This document shows positions 16,664 through 25,485 of a stretch of 34,222 nt of DNA, piece by piece. The notes under the pieces are model-generated. The model was not told the DNA's origin, did not search any database, and worked only from the letters and a program-made list of their open reading frames with translations. Numbering within the stretch: the stretch's first letter is position 1; each line of letters begins with the position of its first letter. The stretch comes from Nitrospinota bacterium (GTDB lineage: Bacteria > Nitrospinota > Nitrospinia > Nitrospinales > VA-1). The stretch is from contig WAIB01000025.1 in assembly GCA_009873655.1 (NCBI GenBank), positions 1,840-36,061 of the forward strand. Direction: 5' to 3'. A program made the translations under genes and the position numbers.

Positions 16664-18403
16664 ATGAATATGGTGGTGGATTTGGTTACAGCTAATTTCA
16701 AAAAGAAAATTCTTTTAGTTCTGGCATTTGGCCTTTACTTCAGCAATTTTTGGGTCTTGCCCTCTTTTGCACAGATTACTCCGCAAGGAAGAGACCAGAC
16801 TTATAAGCAAGCCTCCCCACTCCGGTTCGAAGAACGGTTCAAAAAACAGGCAAAACCCAAAGCACAAAAGGTTCCGGTGCAAGAAGACAATTTAAAACCC
16901 ATGTTTCCATCGGAATTGCGAAAGGTCAAATTCGTACTTCGAAAAATGATCATCAAGGGTTCCACCCTTTACAGCAAACGCAGGTTTTCAAAATTGTTCA
17001 AAAAATACATGCGAAAACGAATTTCTCTAGGGGTGGTATATGACATCGCCCAAACAATTACAAACATGTACAGGAATGATGGCTACATTCTGAGCAAAGC
17101 GGTTGTGCCTCCGCAGCAAATCGAGAGAGGAATTATTCGCATTGATGTCATTGAAGGTTTTGTAGACAAGGTCAATGTTCAAGGTGATGTTACAGGCCCC
17201 AGGACACTTCTCAACAGGTATCGCAAAAAACTTTTAAATTCCAAACCTCTCCTTTCAAAAGACCTCGAACGCTATTTGCTCCTGGTGGATGACCTGCCCG
17301 GGTTGTCCGTGAAATCCGTTTTAACCCCTTCGGATGTAAAACCTGGAGCTACCGACTTGACCCTTATTCTTGAAAGCAAAAAAATCAATGGCGGGATGGG
17401 CGTTGACAATCGGGGAACCAAGTTCAATGGACCTATTCAGTTTTCGGCTAATGCAAGTGCCAATTCCCTGTTGAAGCTTTATGAGCGTATTGGTTTTCAA
17501 GGTGTGGTTACCAAGGACACCGACGAACTTCAGTTCTTCAGTGGATTTTATGAGATGCCCGTATCATCGGAAGGAACCAAGATTTATTTTTCCGGTTCAT
17601 CCAGCAAATCCCAACCGGGGGACGATCTGAAGCAATTCGAGGTAAATGGAGACAGCACCACTTTCACTTTAAGAGCCACACATCCCTTCATCCGCTCCAG
17701 ATCTGAAAACTTGAATGCCGTTCTTGGTTTCACAAGCAGAAATTCCACTACGAAATTTTTAGGAGATACAGACTCTAAAGACAAATTACGCATTGCCAAC
17801 TTCGGCCTGTCTTACGATTTTGTTGATAATTATCGCGGCGTCAATTTGGTGAGTTTCAATTGGAGCCAGGGACTTGGCATTTTTGGTGCCAGCGAACAGG
17901 GAGACCCAAAGCTTTCGCGGCGTCAAGGAACAAGTTCTTTCACGAAATTTTCCGGTGAAGCTCTCCGGCTCCAACAACTGGCCCCATCATGGATGCTGCT
18001 GGGCGCAATGTCCTGGCAATACTCATTTGAAAAACTATTGGCCTCGGAAGAGTTTGGAGTAGGGGGGCCACGATTCGGCAGAGCTTTTGATGCTTCTGAA
18101 ATAACCGGAGACCACGGAATCGCGCTAAAACTTGAACTGCAAAAGGCCTTTCAAATTAACAAAGCCTATATAAAAGATATTCAGGCTTACACTTTTATTG
18201 ATTATGGAACGGTATGGAATCGGCTGGACACTTCAACGGGCGTTACGAAGCAAGACGTCACATCAGCCGGGTTGGGATTCAGGTTCAACGTGACGGATCA
18301 CCTTTCAGGATACCTGGAATGGGATAAGCCTCTCAACAAGGATGTCTCGTCTGAAGGAAATAAGGACGCACGTGTGTTCTTTAGCTTGTCAGCACATTTT
18401 TAA
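16664..18403 (+). CDS. TpsB outer-membrane transporter (ShlB/FhaC family)
   Basis: This 579-residue protein belongs to the Omp85/two-partner-secretion transporters that move a TpsA partner across the outer membrane. A signal peptide is clear (KKKILLVLAFGLYFSNF, cleavage near PSFA-QI at about residue 37). Two POTRA domains follow: about residues 85-170 (VLRKMIIKGSTLYSKRRF to GIIRIDVIEGFVDKV) and 171-245. A 16-strand barrel begins around GGMGVDNRGTKFNGP. The conserved barrel-loop motif appears as RFGRAFD with GDHG nearby, and the strand with YTFIDYGTVW is typical. The protein ends in an aromatic residue (SLSAHF), as outer-membrane proteins do. No strong ribosome site precedes the ATG; a second ATG lies two codons later. 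tpsA follows after eight bases. Confidence 0.92.
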   Translation: MNMVVDLVTANFKKKILLVLAFGLYFSNFWVLPSFAQITPQGRDQTYKQASPLRFEERFKKQAKPKAQKVPVQEDNLKPMFPSELRKVKFVLRKMIIKGSTLYSKRRFSKLFKKYMRKRISLGVVYDIAQTITNMYRNDGYILSKAVVPPQQIERGIIRIDVIEGFVDKVNVQGDVTGPRTLLNRYRKKLLNSKPLLSKDLERYLLLVDDLPGLSVKSVLTPSDVKPGATDLTLILESKKINGGMGVDNRGTKFNGPIQFSANASANSLLKLYERIGFQGVVTKDTDELQFFSGFYEMPVSSEGTKIYFSGSSSKSQPGDDLKQFEVNGDSTTFTLRATHPFIRSRSENLNAVLGFTSRNSTTKFLGDTDSKDKLRIANFGLSYDFVDNYRGVNLVSFNWSQGLGIFGASEQGDPKLSRRQGTSSFTKFSGEALRLQQLAPSWMLLGAMSWQYSFEKLLASEEFGVGGPRFGRAFDASEITGDHGIALKLELQKAFQINKAYIKDIQAYTFIDYGTVWNRLDTSTGVTKQDVTSAGLGFRFNVTDHLSGYLEWDKPLNKDVSSEGNKDARVFFSLSAHF

Positions 18404-18411
18404 GGTTGCTT

Positions 18412-21400
18412 ATGAACGTTTTTAAAATGAACCAGGTCGCTTTTGGCTCGGCAACGCCTACAGGAAAAGTTGCAATGTTTTCCTCTGGGGAGCCCTCAAC
18501 AGCTCGTCCAGGAAAAGTATTTTCGACTTTACGTAAGCCGGGCAATCACGCGGTTTTCCTGGTTTCATTTTTAATTTATCTGGTGGGCATTTTCCCTTCA
18601 ATGGTTTTTGCGCTACCCACTGACCCCACCGTCCAATCCGGTTCTGTAACCATTGACACCGTCTCCCCGGAAAAAATGAATGTCTATCAAAGCACCAACA
18701 AGGCAATCATCGATTGGAACAGTTTTAACATTGATACCCATGAGCATGTGGAGTTTCAATTGTCACAGGGAGGGGTAACTTTAAACCGGATAACGGGAAA
18801 CGATCCCTCGAATATTCTGGGCAAGCTCACCTCGAATGGCCATTTATGGGTGGTCAACCCAAACGGAGTTTTCTTTGGAAACAATGCTCAAGTGGATGTT
18901 CGCGGTCTGGTGGCAACTACCAGCAATATCACTGATTCAAATTTCTTAAGTGAAAATTACAGCTTCGATATCCCCTCAAACTTTTCCAGCTCAATCGTCA
19001 ACCAGGGAACCATTACTGCGGCAGAAGGCGGACTGGTTGCTCTCGTTGCACCCGGCGTTCAAAACCAGGGTGTGATCAATGCCCGACTCGGGAAAGTAAG
19101 TTTGGCTTCAGGCAAAACTTTTACGTTGGATCTTTACGGAGACCAATTGATCAACCTGGGTGTGGACAGCAAAGTGGTGAATCAGGTAACGGGAATGGAT
19201 GGGGAAGTCTTATCATCCCTGGTTTCCAATAGTGGAAGCATATTCGCAGATGGCGGCGTGGTTCGCCTGGATGTCAACGCCGCACAGGATATCGTGGACC
19301 ACGTAATCAACATGGATGGCGTGATTCAAGCAAGATCTGTGGTTGAAAAAAATGGAAAAATAATTTTGATGGGGGGTGATGAAGGCGTTGTGCATGTTTC
19401 GGGAACGCTGGACGCCTCGGGTTATAACACCGGAGAAACCGGAGGCGATGTCCATGTCCTCGGTCATCTGGTCGGACTTTACGGTACCGGTTTCATAGAT
19501 GTTTCCGGTGATTCAGGAGGTGGAAATTTACTTTTCGGAGGTGACTATCAAGGCAACGGCACCGTTCCAAATGCGTGGGAAACCTATATCGGACCGGACA
19601 CCCGTATCTTCGCAGATGCAGTGAATTATGGTGATGGAGGAAGAACCATCTTCTGGGCAGATCGGAGGATGCATTTCCAGGGAATTGTCAAAGGGCGCGG
19701 CGGAAAATATTTTGGCGATGGCGGTTTCGTAGAAGTTTCAGGAAAAGAGGAACTGTTTTTCGACGGGTCGGTCGACACCTCCGCCGCAAATGGAAAAACC
19801 GGAACCCTGCTTCTTGATCCCGATACGATTACGGTAGCTGATGGCTCAGGGGCTACAACCGCCAGTGGCGCGGCCACTTTTACCACCATTTACGAAACCA
19901 CTCTGGAAGCAGTAGCGGCAACCACAAATATCATTCTCCAGGCGGACAATGAAATAATCATTTCTGATTTGTCCGACAATAATCTCAGCTTGAAACAGAC
20001 CAATGGAAATACCGTTACATTCCAGACACTGAAAAATTCTATAAGCAGAGACACTGACGGCAACATAACTACTTCGACCGGGAATATCAAATTCCTGGAG
20101 AGCAATGACACCATTACTACCCAGGGCGGAGATATCCTATTCATAGCAAAAGGAGATTTGGTAATAGGAACTCTTACTTCAAATGGGGGTGACATTTCTT
20201 TAACAGGAAGAACTTTAAATCTGGTGGGCAGCATAAACTCCGGAGCAGGAAATGTAACCATTGGATCGGATGCAGACATTTATTTAGGTGGAAGCGCGTT
20301 GACAGGGTGCGGAGCTGGGAATGCGAACCTGTGCGATATGTCCATAGTACAATCGGAATTGAACAATATCAGTGGAAACAAGCTCACCATTGGCGGAACT
20401 CTAAATGGAGACATTTTTGTAGATGGGGTTACGCTTACTTCCTTTTCTGATGGCGTGGTATTGGATGTAAACACCCATGTCTCAGGATCTAACGGTGCCA
20501 TTGTATTTCAAACGGACTCTTCATTTTCTTCCCTGGAAGCAAAAGCCGTAAACGGAATCAATGTCAATTCCAACATCACCACAACTACAGGAGCTCTGAG
20601 CCTGAACGGGGATTCTGATAGCGGTCCCGATTCCATTAGTCCAAACGATAAAATTTCCTTCGCCAGTGGAGTATCACTCACAAGCGCATCGTCCATTAGC
20701 TTAAGTGCTATCACAGGTGGTATGTCTGCCACCGCAGGTTTGACTTTAAACGCGCCTACCAGCATCACAACCACGGGTAACCTGACAGCTGCCGGAGCGG
20801 TATCTCTTACCGCCAATTCGGGAATTAATTTAAACGGAGGAATAACCACGTCCTCGGGAAACCTGACCGTAAATGCAAATTCTTCCGTATTGGCATTGGG
20901 AAGCGGAATCACCTTAAGTTCAGCAGGTGCCTTGTCACTCAGCGCAAGCAACACCACCTCCGCCGGAGCGCTGGTTCTTACTTCTACGGGATCCACAATC
21001 AATTTGGATAACGCCCTTGTTTCCCAGGGTGCGGTAACCATGACCGCCAACAGCGGCTTAACACTTGGCAACAGCACGTTAACAGCGACGGGGGACATAA
21101 GCCTCCAGGGTGGAAGTTCCCTCTCTCTCGCAAGTGGAATGAATATTTCCGGAGCAAATATTACTTTAGGGGGAACCACCATCACCGGAAACAATGGTGC
21201 ACTCACTCTGAATTCCACGGGAACCATCACCGCAAGCAATTCAATATCCTCAGTAACAACGGGAACTTTTACGGCAAGCTCGGGTATCTCCCTGGCGGGT
21301 CTTTCAGCAAACGGAACGGTGGGCCTTAACTCGGGAACCGGGACCACAACCATAACGGGAGCCTTGTCCACAACCAATAACGCTCTTTCTATAACCGCCA

Positions 21401-24024
21401 GCGATTTGAGTTTAACGGGATCGATTAACACGGGAACCAGCGCCACCACCATCAGTGTTTCCAATAGTGGGGGTCTGGGGTTAGGGTTTAATTCCGGTTT
21501 TTCAGGGATGAACTTAAGTAATGCGGAAATAGCCTTGATCACCGGGGATCTCAATCTTGTGAATAACAGTATCACGGTTGACTCCGGGGCCTCGTTGAGT
21601 CTTACTGGAAAACTGGTTCTAGGCCAAAGCGGAGGAACCATTACCGGAAATGGTGCCATGACAATTGCAGCCACCAACGGTCTTTCGATTGATAGCAGCA
21701 TTACCGCTGCGGGGAATATTGCCCTGAATGGAGATTCAAATAATTCCAGCGAAACAGGAGATGGAATTACGCTTGGCTCAGGCGTGTCACTTACGTCTTC
21801 TGGGGGAACGATTACACTGGACGCCACCAACGGCGGAATCACCGCTCCGGGAGCCGTTACGCTGGACGCCGCAGGGGCAATAACCTTGAATGATAATTTT
21901 ACTTCATCAGGAGACTTAACAATTAAATCGAGCGGGCTAACTATCAATGGCTCAACATTAAGCAGTGGTACCGCCTCAACCACCATTCAAACTGCAGCGG
22001 CAGGAACGACCATTGGTTTATGTGGCGCAACTTGTTCGGGAAGTTTTGGTTTCAGCCTGACCTCAACTGAATTCGCAAAAATCACTGCAGGAAATCTTAT
22101 TATTGGTGACAGCACAAATGGCAATATTACAGTCGAAGGGGTCACCACAACCATCGCAAACGTAACTTTAAACGCCACCAATTCTGCGGGTCGATCCGTA
22201 ACCTTCAATACGGGCAGTTCCAGTTTCCAGGGACTCACCGTGAATGCCAGCAACGGGATTGTGCTTTCGTCTGGAGTGACCACTCAAGGAACGACCCGTT
22301 TTAATTCAGATACGGATGCTGAAACAAATATCGGAGGCGATTTTACTTTAGCTGCTGGACAAACACTGAATACGACAAATAACACCTTATCCATAACTGC
22401 CAATGATATGGCCTTAGGTGCAGGAAGTTCCATCAACTCAGGAACAGGCGGAACAACCCTCTTAGCCGCCAAGTCGGGGAGAACCATTGGGCTGGGTTCA
22501 GGCACCGGCGATTTTTCCCTGTCAGATACTGAACTTGGTCTGATAAGCGGGGCGAGCTTAACAATTGGTAACAGTTCAAATGGAACGGTTACCGTAGCAG
22601 GTGTGACTTCTTCCACTACTCCCTTAACCTTAAATGCCACCAGTTCAGGAAGTGCAGTTAACTTTGCAACCACGGCTTCCTCTGGGCTGGGCAGCCTTAC
22701 CCTCAACGCAGGAACAGGCGGCGTAAATTTTGGTGTCGATGTAACAACCACAGGATCTCTAACAGTTAGTTCTGATGCGGGAATTGCAGGTGCAGGCATC
22801 CTGACAGTAGGAGGTTCAATGAGTCTCAATACGACGGGAACCAGCAATGCAACGGTGGTTAGCAACAGCGCACTCACATTAGGAAACTCTACGGTAGGAG
22901 GGGATCTCCAGGTAACAACCGGAGGAGACAGTTCACTAAATGTCAATGGCGCCATTCAATCAGGAGGGAACACAACCCTGTTAGCCGATGACGATATTAT
23001 TTTTACTTCAGCGGGGGATATTACCACCACCTCTGGAAATATAGTGGTGACGGCGGACAATGATTCGGATAACAACGGCTCCGGCGGAGCCATTACCATG
23101 GATTCGGGATCCACTTTCAATGCCGGAACGGGAACTCTGGCATTATCGTCAGATGAAGACATTACCCTGGGTTTACTTTCCACTTCAAACTCCTCAACTT
23201 CCTCCATCACTCTAACCTCAACGAATGGCGGGGTTAGAGACGGCGATACAAGCAGCCTGGATATCAGCACCGGTGGAAGACTCGTTGCAGACCTGGTCAC
23301 GGGATTTGGAACTTCCGGCAACGCCATTGAAACAACCCTGGCATCGGTTGATATAGACAACTCCACATCGGGAGACATTAATATTTTTGAAACAGATCAA
23401 ATCAGTGTCTTCAAAATAAATCATGCCGGAACAGGAAATATTCTGGTTTCTTATATTCGAGAAGCCACTAATCAGGGAAATGCAATAGCGCTTTCAGGGT
23501 CGGTACTGTTCAGCAGACGTGATACGGAATTCCTGCTGGTTGGAGATAAAACACTCGGGGACAGGGCAGACGAAACTACGGGACAGTTATTTACCAAATT
23601 TGAATTTCCTACACCCAATTATTTAGATCTTGGTCAAACAAAAAGGAGCGGGAAAGAACTTCCTCCCCTAGATATGTTCAGCGACGCAAAAAGTTTGCTT
23701 GAGATCGATGATAAAACAGCCGTCTTTTTTGATGGGCTGGAAAACCTTGAAAATGTATGGGAAGGAACAGGTATTAAAAACACACTGATCGCGGAAAGAA
23801 AAAGATCAGAGAGAAGAATTATCTCCAGACGACCTGAAACAATCTATGAAAACGAAAAAGTGGCGGATATTTCCTTTAGAAAATCAGCCGATAAATCTTC
23901 TAAAAAATCCAAACGATATTCCGGAAGGGAAAAAGCGTCTTATCAAGCATCTCCTGAAAATTCCAGACCTCCAAAGCCTTTATTTAGCCTGAGTAAAGCC
24001 AATTCTTTTAGCTTCTTACCTTGA
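18412..24024 (+). CDS. TpsA haemagglutinin/adhesin-like exoprotein
   Basis: This is a very large secreted protein (1870 residues from ATG 18412, which has AAGG six bases upstream; TTG at 18406 is in frame). A long basic N-terminal region of about 45 residues precedes the hydrophobic core FLVSFLIYLVGIF, with cleavage after VFA at residue 67. The filamentous-haemagglutinin TPS domain follows: SVTIDTVSPEKMNVYQST, WNSFNIDTHEHVEFQ and the NPNG motif at 149-152 (NPNGVFFGNNAQVDVRG). This is the part recognised by TpsB POTRA domains. From about residue 480 to 1690 the sequence is a Thr/Ser/Gly/Asn-rich beta helix with four related modules. The final 180 residues are different, charged and partly basic. 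The protein is probably a surface adhesin or biofilm factor; the exact ligand is unknown. Confidence 0.9.
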   Translation: MNVFKMNQVAFGSATPTGKVAMFSSGEPSTARPGKVFSTLRKPGNHAVFLVSFLIYLVGIFPSMVFALPTDPTVQSGSVTIDTVSPEKMNVYQSTNKAIIDWNSFNIDTHEHVEFQLSQGGVTLNRITGNDPSNILGKLTSNGHLWVVNPNGVFFGNNAQVDVRGLVATTSNITDSNFLSENYSFDIPSNFSSSIVNQGTITAAEGGLVALVAPGVQNQGVINARLGKVSLASGKTFTLDLYGDQLINLGVDSKVVNQVTGMDGEVLSSLVSNSGSIFADGGVVRLDVNAAQDIVDHVINMDGVIQARSVVEKNGKIILMGGDEGVVHVSGTLDASGYNTGETGGDVHVLGHLVGLYGTGFIDVSGDSGGGNLLFGGDYQGNGTVPNAWETYIGPDTRIFADAVNYGDGGRTIFWADRRMHFQGIVKGRGGKYFGDGGFVEVSGKEELFFDGSVDTSAANGKTGTLLLDPDTITVADGSGATTASGAATFTTIYETTLEAVAATTNIILQADNEIIISDLSDNNLSLKQTNGNTVTFQTLKNSISRDTDGNITTSTGNIKFLESNDTITTQGGDILFIAKGDLVIGTLTSNGGDISLTGRTLNLVGSINSGAGNVTIGSDADIYLGGSALTGCGAGNANLCDMSIVQSELNNISGNKLTIGGTLNGDIFVDGVTLTSFSDGVVLDVNTHVSGSNGAIVFQTDSSFSSLEAKAVNGINVNSNITTTTGALSLNGDSDSGPDSISPNDKISFASGVSLTSASSISLSAITGGMSATAGLTLNAPTSITTTGNLTAAGAVSLTANSGINLNGGITTSSGNLTVNANSSVLALGSGITLSSAGALSLSASNTTSAGALVLTSTGSTINLDNALVSQGAVTMTANSGLTLGNSTLTATGDISLQGGSSLSLASGMNISGANITLGGTTITGNNGALTLNSTGTITASNSISSVTTGTFTASSGISLAGLSANGTVGLNSGTGTTTITGALSTTNNALSITASDLSLTGSINTGTSATTISVSNSGGLGLGFNSGFSGMNLSNAEIALITGDLNLVNNSITVDSGASLSLTGKLVLGQSGGTITGNGAMTIAATNGLSIDSSITAAGNIALNGDSNNSSETGDGITLGSGVSLTSSGGTITLDATNGGITAPGAVTLDAAGAITLNDNFTSSGDLTIKSSGLTINGSTLSSGTASTTIQTAAAGTTIGLCGATCSGSFGFSLTSTEFAKITAGNLIIGDSTNGNITVEGVTTTIANVTLNATNSAGRSVTFNTGSSSFQGLTVNASNGIVLSSGVTTQGTTRFNSDTDAETNIGGDFTLAAGQTLNTTNNTLSITANDMALGAGSSINSGTGGTTLLAAKSGRTIGLGSGTGDFSLSDTELGLISGASLTIGNSSNGTVTVAGVTSSTTPLTLNATSSGSAVNFATTASSGLGSLTLNAGTGGVNFGVDVTTTGSLTVSSDAGIAGAGILTVGGSMSLNTTGTSNATVVSNSALTLGNSTVGGDLQVTTGGDSSLNVNGAIQSGGNTTLLADDDIIFTSAGDITTTSGNIVVTADNDSDNNGSGGAITMDSGSTFNAGTGTLALSSDEDITLGLLSTSNSSTSSITLTSTNGGVRDGDTSSLDISTGGRLVADLVTGFGTSGNAIETTLASVDIDNSTSGDINIFETDQISVFKINHAGTGNILVSYIREATNQGNAIALSGSVLFSRRDTEFLLVGDKTLGDRADETTGQLFTKFEFPTPNYLDLGQTKRSGKELPPLDMFSDAKSLLEIDDKTAVFFDGLENLENVWEGTGIKNTLIAERKRSERRIISRRPETIYENEKVADISFRKSADKSSKKSKRYSGREKASYQASPENSRPPKPLFSLSKANSFSFLP
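20251..22760 (+). repeat. Four related modules inside the TpsA beta helix
   Basis: Related segments begin near 20251, 21441, 21971 and 22447. They share the order: T-T/V-T-I start, a glycine-rich turn (TIGLCGATCSG, TIGLGSGTGDF or YLGGSALTGCG), S-x-x-E-hydrophobic-x-x-I, L-x-I-G, N-G-x-I-x-V-x-G-V-T, then L-N-A and a strand ending before TTTG. Three copies are about 310-340 bases, and the second (21441-21715) is more divergent. The first and third carry two close cysteines each; the others carry none. The copies are diverged, so they are old duplications rather than recent slippage. Confidence 0.7.
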
Positions 24025-24876
24025 TCAGGGCCTTTGAAAATATTCGTGATTGGCTAAATAGTCAGCATCAATCGTTGATATTTTTCCATACTCAGGGGTT
24101 TCGCGTATTTTCTCATTGATGTTTTCGTATTGCTTGCCTGTTTCCGGTTGACTTACCAATTCGAGAAACCGGGTTTCAACAGGATCCCTCCTTAAAAGTT
24201 TCAGTGTTGTTTCCTCCGGTTTCAAATCAGATTCCAGGTTTTCAAGTGCCGCCAAAGGCTCCTCACCCTCTGCCATTCGATGCTTGATGGCCTCTTCAAT
24301 CGATTCTTTCCTTTCCATATGCCGTTTATGCGGAAAATCTGCCCTGGAAAAAATCATGAAATCCAGATTCGGCCAATAATTATTTATGAAATCGTCAAAA
24401 TCAACTTCGATGCCATTACTTAGATGAATATCTCTTGACTGGTCTGGTTTGTCACGGATGAGGCTATTATAGACCTGGATAATATTGTGAACAGAATCAT
24501 ATAATACGGTCCAATGGTAGCTGTTGGCCCTTTCATAGGTGCGAAAGGAGTCCATCGCTTTCACAAGAGTTACCAGGGTGAAATGCATATCCTCCATTTT
24601 TAAAAATGCAGAAGACCAGGGAAACCTTTGGCGGAACCATTGATCTGTATCGGAGGGATATTCCTGACGGTTGCTGTCCGCTGGGGGGCGATAATCATTG
24701 TCAATAAAATTAAGGATATCATCCACCTCCTTGTAGGCAAGGTCCAACCCGGCTCGGACCACTGTATATGGAAACAGCTTTCTTTGATATTCCATATATT
24801 TTTTTAAATCTGGAAGTTTGTCTTCCAGGGCATGAATATGGTCTCTCTGACCAATGTCCTTAGAAAATATCAGCAC
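24025..24876 (-). CDS. Hypothetical protein, soluble, helical
   Basis: I do not recognise this family. The 283-residue frame starts at GTG 24876; no later start gives a clearly better ribosome site. The product is hydrophilic and rich in aromatic and charged residues (DQWFRQRFPWSSAFLKMEDM, FINNYWPNLDFMIFSR). It has no signal peptide and no membrane helix. The stretch with AMDSFRTYERANSYHWTVLYD may form a helical bundle. A C-terminal acidic part (MAEGEEPLAALENLESDLKP) looks like a linker. It lies 27 bases after the next upstream gene, so the two may form an operon. Its TGA meets the tpsA TGA back to back as TGATCA, with no bases between. Confidence 0.7.
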   Translation of the reverse strand: MLIFSKDIGQRDHIHALEDKLPDLKKYMEYQRKLFPYTVVRAGLDLAYKEVDDILNFIDNDYRPPADSNRQEYPSDTDQWFRQRFPWSSAFLKMEDMHFTLVTLVKAMDSFRTYERANSYHWTVLYDSVHNIIQVYNSLIRDKPDQSRDIHLSNGIEVDFDDFINNYWPNLDFMIFSRADFPHKRHMERKESIEEAIKHRMAEGEEPLAALENLESDLKPEETTLKLLRRDPVETRFLELVSQPETGKQYENINEKIRETPEYGKISTIDADYLANHEYFQRP

Positions 24877-24903
24877 CTGTTTTCTCTGTGAATGTTTTTG
24901 ATT

Positions 24904-25341
24904 TTATTTTTTGGAAGGGTCAAAGCGCTGAGAAAACATTTTCAAAAGATTCTGTTTTTCCTCATCGCTCATGGATTCAACCGTCTTTCGAATTTCGCCC
25001 ATTTGCTCAGGAGTCATTTTCCCCATAGCTTCTTTTGCGGCATCCTGAAACCCCTTCAAATTGCTTGCTGCTCCTTTTACCCAGGAAAAATCATTTGAAG
25101 ATGAAGAATCGGGAGGCTTGAAATCGATCTTTTCCCGGGAACGAAACTCGACATGGTTCCCAATGATTTTTCCAAAAATTTGCTGATCCTGCAAATTATC
25201 CAGCACTTCAGACAGGTTGGTCCCATAATTTTTACATGCATCGTAAACGGGCTTGAAGGGAAGCCGAACTATTTTTTCAGGAAATCCATTTTTGTGAATG
25301 GAATGTTTAATACTTTCTTCTGCTTGATTGGGTTCTGTCAT
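24904..25341 (-). CDS. Hypothetical protein
   Basis: This is a 145-residue unrecognised protein. The N-terminal half (KIVRLPFKPVYDACKNYGTN, LSEVLDNLQDQQIFGKIIGN) looks like a small globular domain in which a short conserved-looking helix is followed by HVEFRSREKI. A Ser/Pro-rich linker follows. The last 45 residues are amphipathic helices with Met and Glu (GKMTPEQMGEIRKTVESMSD). No membrane segment is visible. It is divergent from nadE and upstream of the 283-residue unknown gene on the same strand. The ribosome site before the ATG is weak. Confidence 0.7.
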   Translation of the reverse strand: MTEPNQAEESIKHSIHKNGFPEKIVRLPFKPVYDACKNYGTNLSEVLDNLQDQQIFGKIIGNHVEFRSREKIDFKPPDSSSSNDFSWVKGAASNLKGFQDAAKEAMGKMTPEQMGEIRKTVESMSDEEKQNLLKMFSQRFDPSKK

Positions 25342-25485
25342 TTTTCAAAACTGGAAATTAAAATGGCTTTTAAAAATTTTCTATTTATATCAAACAATCG
25401 GAATTAATATCTATTGTAGTATACTCTTGAGCACAGATCGCGCTAAATTTTCCAAAAGATCTTTCCCGAATAATAGCAAGAAAAT

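Noticed and set aside
16440-16667. A TTG-start 75-codon ORF overlapping the tpsB start by four bases.
   Set aside because: There is no ribosome site before the TTG and no recognisable pattern. The overlap is suggestive but not enough to call a gene.
19890-23378. Chain of long antisense ORFs on the minus strand of tpsA, including one of 492 codons (20508-21986).
   Set aside because: They share one antisense frame, are made of Pro/Val/Leu/Ala-rich low-complexity sequence, and arise from the Thr/Ser/Gly/Asn repeat codons of tpsA. No ribosome sites or domains are visible.
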